Source: Candidatus Zipacnadia bacterium (lineage in GTDB: Bacteria > Armatimonadota > Zipacnadia > Zipacnadales > UBA5352). From it: a stretch of 41,141 nucleotides of DNA. The stretch is taken from assembly GCA_029821635.1 (NCBI GenBank), contig JALGSW010000072.1, positions 1 through 41,141 of the forward strand. The letters are read 5' to 3'. A model generated the notes under the pieces. That model did not search any database and had not been told where the DNA came from. It worked only from the letters and a program-made list of their open reading frames with translations. The translations under genes and the position numbers were made by a program. Shown in pieces: positions 1 to 5,410 of the stretch (the first letter of the stretch is position 1; each line of letters begins with the position of its first letter).

Positions 1-1
1 C

Positions 2-355
2 TGCGACGCGGCGTCGCTCTACGACCCGCAGAGCGATCGCTACGTCGGCTGGCGGAAGATGCACGTGGAGGCGCTGGAGAGCTGCATCAGCCAGGAGACG
101 GCCGATCTGCTCTGTGCGGAGCGCTTCGCGGCACTCTCGCGCCGGCCCGAGCACCTCGAGGTCTTCACGCCGCTGCTGCCGGAGGTGCGGATCGGGCAGG
201 TCGTCGAGGTCTACGGCGGCGAGAGCGTCGGAGCAGACGGCCAGCTCTACCGCGTCACTTCGGTGCGACATCGGCTCGACCGGCGGCGGGATGACGCGGG
301 GGCGGCGGTGACGCGCGTGACGGCGCGGTGGCTGGGTGCGGCCGCAACGGCATAA
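2..355 (+). CDS. Phage tail/baseplate hub-like protein, C-terminal fragment
   Basis: The frame is open from the window edge (base 2) to a TAA at 353-355, giving 117 visible residues, so the 5' end lies outside the window. The track ORF from base 59 is only the part after an internal Met. The sequence has an acidic helical stretch (ISQETADLLCAERFAAL) and then a beta-rich tail (IGQVVEVYGG, then LYRVTSVRHRLDR). This pattern resembles the C-terminus of phage tail hub proteins of the XkdQ/YqbQ kind, where a 'GD.V.V ... y.V.svsH' segment closes the barrel. The resemblance is by eye only. The holin and amidase genes downstream support a phage origin. The last codons lie inside a 62-bp tandem duplication. 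Confidence 0.5.
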   Translation, partial: CDAASLYDPQSDRYVGWRKMHVEALESCISQETADLLCAERFAALSRRPEHLEVFTPLLPEVRIGQVVEVYGGESVGADGQLYRVTSVRHRLDRRRDDAGAAVTRVTARWLGAAATA

Positions 356-464
356 CAGGATCGGCGCTGCGCGCCGGCAGGATTGGACGGCAACGGCACA
401 GGGCCGCAACGGCATAACAGGATCGGCGCTGCGCGCCGGCAGGATTGGACGGCAACGGCACAGG
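341..464. repeat. 62-bp perfect tandem duplication
   Basis: Bases 341-402 and 403-464 are identical 62-bp units starting gccgcaacggcataacagga. The first unit carries the stop codon of the upstream tail-like gene, so the second looks like a duplicated copy of that gene's 3' end. Each unit contains a GC-rich near-palindrome (cggcgctgcgcgccgg) and ends in the linker caacggcacagg. Confidence 0.95.
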
Positions 465-536
465 ATACGGCAAAGGCGACGGCAACGACCAGCAAGGTGT
501 ACGGCAACGGTGAGGGGACTGCAGTTCGCGTCGTTC

Positions 537-610
537 GTAGGACAGGCTTTCCAGCCTGTCAAGCCGTCGCGGAAGACTCAACGACTGACAGGCTGGAAAG
601 CCTGTCCTAC
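537..610. repeat. Inverted pair of family A palindromes
   Basis: Two perfect 25-bp arms face each other, 537-561 and 586-610 (gtaggacaggctttccagcc and its reverse complement). Each arm is itself a hairpin with an 8-bp stem, gacaggct/agcctgtc, and a 4-nt loop. The same arm occurs alone at 9090-9114 and 13609-13632, and as another facing pair at 13126-13246. The rest of 356-644 is the tandem duplication and acggcaacgg-type linker; no gene is seen there. Confidence 0.95.
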
Positions 611-644
611 AACGGCTGACGGCGCACGAAGGGGCTGAGGCGAC

Positions 645-989
645 ATGGGGGAGATGAGCCACCTTGCGGCGAGCCTTGCGACCATGATCGATCAGGCGTG
701 GCCGTTCGTGCGCTGCACCGCGGCCGGAGTGCTGGGGGCGCTGGCGAACGTAGCGCTGGAGGATGAGGTGGTGGTGCTGCCGAGGCTGAGTGCCGGACGG
801 CTCTACCTGGGCTTCCTCGGCAACCTGGTGGTGTCGGTGACCATGGCGCACGTGGTGAACCACGACTTCGGCACCGCGTTTTTCGCGGCAGTGTGCGGCA
901 CAACCACGCTGCGGACGTTCAAGGCACGAATCGAGAGCGCATTCGAACATGAGTGGAAGGGGATAGGTGAGAGCGATGACGCCGGCTGA
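645..989 (+). CDS. Small membrane protein, DUF4257-like, phage lysis region
   Basis: This is a 114-residue protein with two or three hydrophobic segments. The first lies at about residues 22-42, and a second block begins at RLYLGFLGNLVVSVTMAHVV and continues through the alanine-rich AFFAAVCG. The end is charged. The pattern of a short TM, a hydrophilic link with LPRL, then YLGFLGN resembles small phage membrane proteins of the DUF4257 type, but I cannot confirm this. It sits between the tail fragment and the holin/endolysin genes, so a role in phage lysis or as an accessory holin is plausible. The start is ATG 645 behind a gaggcgac site; ATG 654 in the same frame is an alternative. It overlaps the next gene by 14 bases. 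Confidence 0.6.
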   Translation: MGEMSHLAASLATMIDQAWPFVRCTAAGVLGALANVALEDEVVVLPRLSAGRLYLGFLGNLVVSVTMAHVVNHDFGTAFFAAVCGTTTLRTFKARIESAFEHEWKGIGESDDAG

Positions 990-1269
990 GCTTGTGTGCG
1001 CACAGGTGCTCACGGCGGGCTGCGAGGCAGCGTTTCTCGGCGGCGCCGTCTGCGTGTGGCGCGCCCTGATGCGCCTGCGCGTGAACGGCCCCTGTCAGCT
1101 CGGCATCGGCCTGCTGGTGCTGCTGCGCGTGAGCGCGATGGCGGGCGTAATGAACGGCGCGAACGCCAGCCCGCTCGACTACGCGTGGCTGACCGAAGCG
1201 ATGTTCAGCTTCGTATTCCTCTACACGCTCTACCACATGGGCGTGTTGATCGCGATGTGCAGACGGTAG
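976..1269 (+). CDS. Small membrane protein of unknown function (phage region)
   Basis: This 97-residue protein is mostly hydrophobic, with likely membrane segments near residues 8-27, 35-55 and 68-90 and a basic end (MCRR). ATG 976 is preferred because aggtgag precedes it at good spacing; the track start at GTG 967 adds three residues. It overlaps the end of the preceding membrane gene, so the two are probably translated together. I do not recognise a family. Its position before the holin and amidase suggests a phage lysis or membrane accessory function. This is inferred from context only. Confidence 0.55.
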   Translation: MTPAELVCAQVLTAGCEAAFLGGAVCVWRALMRLRVNGPCQLGIGLLVLLRVSAMAGVMNGANASPLDYAWLTEAMFSFVFLYTLYHMGVLIAMCRR

Positions 1270-1280
1270 GACGGGACGGC

Positions 1281-1346
1281 CTCTCCCCCCCGGCCCCCTT
1301 TCCTCCCTGTGACTTCGCTGCGCGAAGTCCTGCGGGAGAGGGGGCG
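1281..1346. repeat. Family C nested palindrome, copy 1
   Basis: The C-rich arm 1281-1309 (ctctcccccccc, then ggccccc) faces the G-rich arm 1332-1346 (gcgggagagggggcg). Between them is an inner hairpin, gacttcg/cgaagtc (1311-1317 with 1323-1329) and a 5-nt loop. Other copies have the same outer arms but different inner stems. The rest of 1270-1607 holds a family E composite, a family D hairpin and a terminator-like hairpin, and no gene. Confidence 0.85.
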
Positions 1347-1362
1347 AAAGACGGGATGTGCC

Positions 1363-1486
1363 GTTGCTCAGCCGTATGGAGCGGAGGGGCTTTAGCCGCT
1401 CCGAATGGTCCGTGGCCGTTCGGTTGTGTGGTGCGCGAACGGCCGACGCATCCAGACGACGGGATGCGTCGCTCCAAACGGCAACG
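1363..1486. repeat. Family E composite of two hairpins, copy 1
   Basis: The element has hairpin 1378-1402 (ggagcgg/ccgctcc around aggggcttta) and hairpin 1445-1470 (gacgcatcc/ggatgcgtc), joined by a variable spacer ending in gcgcgaacggcc. A second copy lies at 10073-10195. Between the copies, the innermost pair of the second stem changes from C-G to T-A, so pairing is kept. Confidence 0.9.
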
Positions 1487-1489
1487 GCT

Positions 1490-1508
1490 GACGGGCAGGA
1501 TGCCCGTC
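1490..1508. repeat. Family D hairpin, copy 1
   Basis: The stem gacgggca/tgcccgtc has a gga loop and is followed by ctacaaacg. The same hairpin occurs at 4795-4813, and a variant with a G-C innermost pair is at 4845-4863. Confidence 0.9.
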
Positions 1509-1559
1509 CTACAAACGACTAACGGCAACGACTGACGACAACAACGAGGCGTCCGACGA

Positions 1560-1583
1560 GGGCCCGCCCACAGCGGCGGGCCC
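1560..1583 (+). terminator. GC-rich hairpin before the holin gene
   Basis: A perfect 9-bp stem, gggcccgcc/ggcgggccc, has a 6-nt loop and is followed by tatcattt. It lies 24 bases before the holin start. It could end transcription of the upstream genes or limit read-through into the lysis genes. The T-run is short, so intrinsic termination is only likely. Confidence 0.6.
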
Positions 1584-1607
1584 TATCATTTGCAGGGAGG
1601 CGATCGC

Positions 1608-1895
1608 ATGATCGAGGTCATCGGAGGATGGTTGCAGGACGTGCTGCTGCCGAGCTTCAGCACGCTGGTTCTCGCCGCGGTCTTCGGGCTGGTGCGCAGG
1701 TACGTGCAGCGGCTCAACGACGAGAAGCTGCGCCAGCTCCTGCTCGAGCTGGTGAGGGCGGCCGAGCAGATCTACGGGCCTGGCAACGGCGAGGCGAAGC
1801 GGGCCTACGTCGAGGAGAAGCTCAAGCAGTCCGGCTACACGAGCGTCGAGCGTGAGAAGCTCGAGGCGGCCGTATACGCGCTGAGCGGCGCCTGA
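1608..1895 (+). CDS. Phage holin, LL-H family
   Basis: This 95-residue protein has one N-terminal membrane segment (about residues 10-30, LLPSFSTLVLAAVFGLV), then a charged amphipathic region. The region around LLELVRAAEQIYG, continuing into AKRAYVEEKL, matches the typical C-terminal block of LL-H-type phage holins (the 'vraAEqi...gkeK...v...l' pattern). These holins sit in the inner membrane and release or trigger the endolysin. ATG 1608 is chosen because ggagg lies 7 bases upstream; the track start at TTG 1590 has no such site and lies just after the hairpin. The endolysin gene follows 90 bases downstream, the usual order of a lysis cassette. Family recognition is by motif memory. Confidence 0.8.
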   Translation: MIEVIGGWLQDVLLPSFSTLVLAAVFGLVRRYVQRLNDEKLRQLLLELVRAAEQIYGPGNGEAKRAYVEEKLKQSGYTSVEREKLEAAVYALSGA

Positions 1896-1932
1896 GCGAC
1901 CGCCAGGAACTGAGAGCGCAGCAGCGATCCGC

Positions 1933-1960
1933 GCGAGGCCCGGAGCAATCCGGGCCTCGC
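1933..1960 (+). other. Strong 12-bp hairpin with GCAA tetraloop
   Basis: The sequence gcgaggcccgga, GCAA, then its exact complement, forms a 12-bp perfect stem closed by a GNRA tetraloop. It lies between the holin and endolysin genes. There is no T-tract, so it is more likely an mRNA stability or processing element, or an attenuator, than a classical terminator. Confidence 0.7.
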
Positions 1961-1985
1961 ACGCGTACACTGGGGAGGTCGGAGC

Positions 1986-2660
1986 ATGGCGACGGAGCGG
2001 CAGGTCAGCATGGCGCAGTTCCGCGCGCACCTCGACGCGATCGAGGTCGGGCGCGGGATCGACGAGGTCGTAGTGCACCACACGTGGAGCCCGGCGGCGA
2101 GCGACTACCGAGGGATCCACACGGTGCGCGCCGTGCGGCGCTACCACGTGGACGTGCGCGGCTGGTCGGACAACGGATACCACGTGATGATCGGACCGAG
2201 CGGCGCGATCTTCCTCTGCAGACCGATCGAGCGCTCGGGCGCGCATGTCTCCGGCCGCAACGCGCACACCATCGGCGTCTCGTTCATCGCGAACTTCGAC
2301 AGGGACGAGCCGGGGCGCTACGCGGGCCTGGGCGTCGGGCACGAGGTCGTCGCGGCGCTGCTGGCGCGCTTCGACCTGAGCACGAAGGCCATCCGCTTCC
2401 ACCGTGAGTTCGCCAGCAAGACCTGCCCCGGCCTGAAGCTGGGGCTCGCGCAGTTCCGAGAGGCCGTCGCGAACGTGGCCACGAGCGGCCCCGCCGCGCA
2501 GCCGAAGGTGGTGCTGCTGCCCGGCGGCGAGGTGATCGAGTGCAACGCGGCTGTCGAGGACGGCGTGACGCGCGTGGACCTGCGGCGGCTGGCGGAGGCG
2601 CTGGGGTGCACCGTGCACGATCATCTGAAGGACCAGGGGAAGGTGTATCTGGCGCGGTGA
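1986..2660 (+). CDS. Phage endolysin, N-acetylmuramoyl-L-alanine amidase (Amidase_2)
   Basis: This 224-residue protein should cleave the amide bond between N-acetylmuramic acid and L-alanine of peptidoglycan. The Amidase_2/PGRP fold spans about residues 20-165. VVVHHT gives the first zinc histidine, GYHVMIGPSG and HTIGVSFIANF are core strands, and FHREFASKTCPG supplies the second histidine, the conserved lysine and the zinc cysteine (H-x7-C as in T7 lysozyme). The last 50 residues (VVLLPGGEVIECNAAVEDG to the end) look like a copper-amine-oxidase-N/stalk-type domain, possibly for wall binding. No signal peptide is visible, so export would depend on the holin. Gggaggtc precedes ATG 1986. It is the last phage-like gene of the left region. 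Confidence 0.88.
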   Translation: MATERQVSMAQFRAHLDAIEVGRGIDEVVVHHTWSPAASDYRGIHTVRAVRRYHVDVRGWSDNGYHVMIGPSGAIFLCRPIERSGAHVSGRNAHTIGVSFIANFDRDEPGRYAGLGVGHEVVAALLARFDLSTKAIRFHREFASKTCPGLKLGLAQFREAVANVATSGPAAQPKVVLLPGGEVIECNAAVEDGVTRVDLRRLAEALGCTVHDHLKDQGKVYLAR

Positions 2661-2667
2661 ACGGCGG

Positions 2668-2730
2668 CCCCTCCCCCGGCCCCCTCCCCCTTTCGGCGCA
2701 AACGGCGCGCCGACGGCGGGAGAGGGGGAG
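2668..2730. repeat. Family C nested palindrome, copy 2
   Basis: The outer arms are cccctcccccggccccctcc and cgggagagggggag. The inner hairpin is cggcgc/gcgccg with loop aaacggc. It begins 8 bases after the endolysin stop. The gap 2661-2983 holds only this copy, a family B hairpin and a third family C copy. Confidence 0.9.
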
Positions 2731-2794
2731 GACGGAAACGACGACGGACTTCGCGCGACTTCGCAAGCGCACCTCGGTGGCGCGTCATCCTTGC

Positions 2795-2832
2795 CGTTCG
2801 TGGCGCAGGCTTCCCAGCCTGCGGTCGTTCGG
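2795..2832. repeat. Family B hairpin, copy 1
   Basis: The flanks cgttcgtgg and gtcgttcgg enclose an 8-bp stem, cgcaggct/agcctgcg (2804-2811 with 2816-2823), with loop tccc. The core caggct/agcctg is shared with family A. Copies lie at 4691-4728 and 9025-9060. Confidence 0.9.
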
Positions 2833-2852
2833 CTCGGAGGTAGCCGACGGCG

Positions 2853-2920
2853 CCCCTCCCCCCGGCCCCCTCCCCCTTTCGGCGCAAACGGCGCGCCGAC
2901 GGCGGGAGAGGGGGAGAACG
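2853..2920. repeat. Family C nested palindrome, copy 3
   Basis: This is nearly identical to copy 2, including the inner cggcgc/gcgccg stem with an aaacggc loop, and lies 185 bases downstream of it in the same orientation. It ends about 60 bases before the glycosyltransferase start. Confidence 0.9.
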
Positions 2921-2983
2921 ACAGTCCCCTTGCGCCCCGCGCCCGTTGCGCGTAATCTACCACCTCGGAGGAGGCGGCATCGG

Positions 2984-4648
2984 GTGGCAGAGGAACGCGT
3001 GACAGAGACTGAGAACGAGGCCGGGCAGGAGGCGCGATGGCTCGACCGCGTCGGCTGGCGCGAGACCATCATGCTCGTGCTCGGCCTGCTCGTGCTGCGC
3101 ATCATCTACCTCGTCTGGCTCAGCCCCTGGGAACTCATCGCCGATGAGGCGCACTACTGGGAGTGGTCGCGCCACCTCAGCCTCTCCTACTACTCCAAAG
3201 GCCCCGGCATCGCATGGATGATCGCCGCCAGCACCGGCCTGTTTGGCGTCAGCGAATGGGCGGTGCGCATCCCCGCGGCGCTGTCGTCGGCCATCAGCGC
3301 ACTCGTCCTCGCCCGCCTCACCAACGACGTTACCCGCGATCAGCGCGCCGGATTCCTCGCAGTCGTCGCATTCTCCCTCATCCCGATCTTCCAGCTCGAA
3401 GGCGTCCTCATGACCATCGACCCACCCTTCATGACCTCGTGGCTGATCTGCGCGTGGATCGCGTGGCACGCCTTCAGCGCCCACGCGCGCGGCAAGCGGC
3501 CATGGCTGCTGTGGGCGGCGCTCGGGCTGGCGATGGGCGGCGGCTTCCTCGTGAAGTACATCATCGTGCTGCTCGCCCCCGGTCTGCTGCTCTACGCCGT
3601 CCTCCGGCGCCGCGAGCTGAGCTGGGACCGGTGGCTGGTGATCGCCATCGCGATCGTGCTGATCGGCTTCCTCATCGGCATCTCCCCGTGGATCGTCTGG
3701 AACTCGCAGAACGGCTGGCCCGCGGTGCGCCACGAACTCGGCCACCTCGGCGCGCCCGGTGGCGACGTCCCACCTCAGTGGGAGGAGCCGCACGGGATCG
3801 GCTCGCTGCTGGAGCTGATCGGCACGCAGGTCGGCGTGATCGGGCCGCCGGCGTTCGTGCTGCTCGTGCTCGCGACCGTGCGGTCGATCCGGCGGCGCGG
3901 CGAGGCGCCCGAACGCTGGCCCGCGCACTGCTTCCTCATGAGCGTCGGCCTGCCAACGATCGCCTTCTTCGCGCTCGCCTCGCTGAAGACCGGCGTGGAG
4001 GCGAACTGGCCGGTGAGCGGCTACCTGACGCTGCTGGCGATCGTGGCGGAATACTCGGTGGCGGACATCCCCCGGTGGCTGCGGGAGCGGCGGGGGTGGC
4101 TGCGGCACGCACGGGCCGCGCGCGAGGCAGGCGTGCAGCCGCCGCGGTCGCCGCGCAGCGCATGGGTTGTAGGCTGGCGCTGGATGATCGGCTGGGGGCT
4201 GGTGACCGCGACGATCGTGACTTTCCCGACCGCGTGGGCGCGCATGCCGGTGATCGGCAAAGCGGTGCCGATGTTCCGGATCGCCGGCGCGCGGGAGATG
4301 GCGGGATACGTCGATGGACTGCGCGCGACGCTGCGCGAAAGCACGGGCAAGGAGCCGTTCGTGATCGCGGGCTCATACGGCGAGGCGAGCCGGCTCGCGT
4401 TCTACCTCAAGGGCCGCCCGACCACCTACGACGCGGGGAAGTACGTGGGCCGGCGGGAGTCGCAATACAACTACTGGGCGGACACGGACCTGAGCGATCC
4501 GGCGCTGCTGGGGCGGCCCGCGGTGATGGTGCTCAAGCCCGCGGAGAAGTGGGAGGATGCGTTCGGGTTCGCGACCTTCGGGACGATGCAGGAAGAGCCT
4601 CCGGTGCACGTGGGGACGGGGTACGGTGGGCTGAAGGGGGAAGAGTGA
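2984..4648 (+). CDS. Membrane glycosyltransferase, GT39/ArnT-like (PMT_2)
   Basis: This 554-residue polytopic membrane protein starts at GTG 2984, with ggaggagg 9 bases upstream; the much longer track ORF runs through repeats and is not credible. After a short acidic N-terminus comes a first TM (LVLGLLVLRIIYLVWL), then the signature DEAHYWEWS in the first periplasmic loop. This is the acidic motif of lipid-phosphate-sugar-dependent transferases of the GT39/ArnT group. About ten more hydrophobic segments follow, to roughly residue 430, then a hydrophilic C-terminal domain of about 130 residues. Such enzymes move a sugar from a polyprenyl phosphate carrier to lipid or protein on the periplasmic side; the acceptor is unknown. 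The last codons (LKGEE) lie in an AG-rich motif repeated at other gene ends. Confidence 0.85.
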   Translation: MAEERVTETENEAGQEARWLDRVGWRETIMLVLGLLVLRIIYLVWLSPWELIADEAHYWEWSRHLSLSYYSKGPGIAWMIAASTGLFGVSEWAVRIPAALSSAISALVLARLTNDVTRDQRAGFLAVVAFSLIPIFQLEGVLMTIDPPFMTSWLICAWIAWHAFSAHARGKRPWLLWAALGLAMGGGFLVKYIIVLLAPGLLLYAVLRRRELSWDRWLVIAIAIVLIGFLIGISPWIVWNSQNGWPAVRHELGHLGAPGGDVPPQWEEPHGIGSLLELIGTQVGVIGPPAFVLLVLATVRSIRRRGEAPERWPAHCFLMSVGLPTIAFFALASLKTGVEANWPVSGYLTLLAIVAEYSVADIPRWLRERRGWLRHARAAREAGVQPPRSPRSAWVVGWRWMIGWGLVTATIVTFPTAWARMPVIGKAVPMFRIAGAREMAGYVDGLRATLRESTGKEPFVIAGSYGEASRLAFYLKGRPTTYDAGKYVGRRESQYNYWADTDLSDPALLGRPAVMVLKPAEKWEDAFGFATFGTMQEEPPVHVGTGYGGLKGEE

Positions 4649-4690
4649 AACTGGGGACGGTCCACGGCGGCCGCTGGGCTTCATCAATGC

Positions 4691-4863
4691 CGTTCGTGGC
4701 GCAGGCTTCCCAGCCTGCGGTCGTTCGGCGAACGGATGACGGCGGCGGCCAACGGCGTGCGGGCGGGGGCGCCCGCACTACGGAACGGCAACGGCGACGG
4801 GCAGGATGCCCGTCCTACAAACGGATTACAGCAACGACAACAGCCGACGGGCGAGACGCCCGT
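4691..4863. repeat. Array of five hairpins (families B and D)
   Basis: A family B copy is at 4691-4728 (stem 4700-4707 with 4712-4719). It is followed by stems at 4756-4777 (gtgcgggcg/cgcccgcac, loop gggg), 4795-4813 (gacgggca/tgcccgtc, loop gga) and 4845-4863 (gacgggcg/cgcccgtc, loop aga), plus the weaker cgttcggcgaacg at about 4722-4734. Linkers are aacggcaacgg-like. No gene is present in 4649-4992, which otherwise holds the promoter-like repeat at 4887-4935. Confidence 0.85.
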
Positions 4864-4886
4864 CGCACGATTAGGCCGTCGGCCCC

Positions 4887-4935
4887 CCTCGACAAGCCTC
4901 CCCGCCCGGTGTATCATAGCCCCGGCGCGTCGAGG
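4887..4935 (+). promoter_or_regulatory. Promoter-like repeat, copy 1
   Basis: TCGACA (4889-4894), a 17-nt spacer and TATCAT (4912-4917) look like a sigma70 promoter, each hexamer one base off consensus. The element is bounded by cctcgac and gtcgagg, a 7-bp inverted repeat. It recurs almost unchanged at 5266-5315. This copy points into the 3' end of the small minus-strand gene, so it could make antisense RNA to it. Confidence 0.65.
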
Positions 4936-4992
4936 AACGCACGTCGCGGCAGGTCACGCGTCCGACTGGTCGTCACAGACTACATCCCCCGC

Positions 4993-5184
4993 TCAGTCGT
5001 CTTCTGCAGAGAGCCGAAGTAGCTCCTCAACGTCTACCTTGAAGTCTGTCTGAATTGCGCCGACGGCCCGCTTCCACCAGCGCTTGGTCTGCGGCGAAAG
5101 CTCCTCGTCAAGGCGGGCGTCCAGATCCGGGTCCCCCGTGAAGACCGGCGGCGCGTCCCCCTCTACCGTCCGCGTGTCCGCCAT
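4993..5184 (-). CDS. Small acidic hypothetical protein
   Basis: This is a 63-residue minus-strand ORF, MADTRTVEGDAPPVF to LLRLSAEDD. It is hydrophilic and acidic, with one aromatic basic patch (TKRWWKRAVGAI) and a predicted C-terminal helix. No family is recognised. The ATG at 5184 is chosen over the 118-residue track start because the extra part has no start signal and crosses the opposing promoter repeat. A gaggag site lies upstream, and a credible minus-strand promoter is at 5227-5255. Lying alone on the minus strand between two copies of a promoter-like repeat, it may be an inserted gene or a short regulator. Function unknown. Confidence 0.6.
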   Translation of the reverse strand: MADTRTVEGDAPPVFTGDPDLDARLDEELSPQTKRWWKRAVGAIQTDFKVDVEELLRLSAEDD

Positions 5185-5226
5185 CGAGGTCCGCTCCTCC
5201 ACAACTCGTCTGCACCGGTCACGATC

Positions 5227-5255
5227 AGTATACCCGCCCGCGACCCTCCCCGCAA
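5227..5255 (-). promoter_or_regulatory. Promoter of the small minus-strand gene
   Basis: Read on the minus strand, TTGCGG (plus 5250-5255), a 17-nt spacer and TATACT (plus 5227-5232) lie about 45 bases before ATG 5184. The -10 box matches consensus in five of six positions; the -35 box is weaker. Confidence 0.55.
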
Positions 5256-5265
5256 CATCCGCCCC

Positions 5266-5315
5266 CCTCGACAAGCCTCCCCCACCCGGTGTATCATAGC
5301 CCCGGCGCGTCGAGG
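5266..5315 (+). promoter_or_regulatory. Promoter-like repeat, copy 2, probable gatB promoter
   Basis: TCGACA (5268-5273), an 18-nt spacer and TATCAT (5292-5297) are inside a 50-bp repeat of 4887-4935 with the same cctcgac/gtcgagg ends. It differs by one extra C and a g/a change in the spacer. It points at gatB with a leader of about 105 nt. Confidence 0.7.
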
Positions 5316-5410
5316 GAGCCGTGCGCGCATGCGCGGCCCCTCCTCCCAACTACCCGGTGCTGGCACCGCCAGCACACCCAATTCCCGCAGTCAGCCGTAA
5401 GGTGATTCAG

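Noticed and set aside
537-610. Insertion sequence or MITE with target duplication
   Set aside because: The facing arms look transposon-like, but no target-site duplication or transposase is visible, so it is listed only as a repeat.
537-638. ORFs with GQAFQPV/TGWKACPT strings as real proteins
   Set aside because: These strings are translations of the family A palindrome in different frames and strands, not genes.
1509-2963. 484-residue minus-strand ORF
   Set aside because: It runs antisense through the holin, endolysin and repeats, is Arg/Ala/His-rich and has no family. GC-rich DNA gives such shadows.
4691-4863. CRISPR array
   Set aside because: The repeats are palindromes of different sequence without equal spacers, and no cas gene is present.
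3163-5022. 619-residue plus-strand ORF in another frame of the GT39 gene
   Set aside because: The GT39 frame has TM segments and DEAHYW; this one is low-complexity Arg/Ala and reads through repeats.
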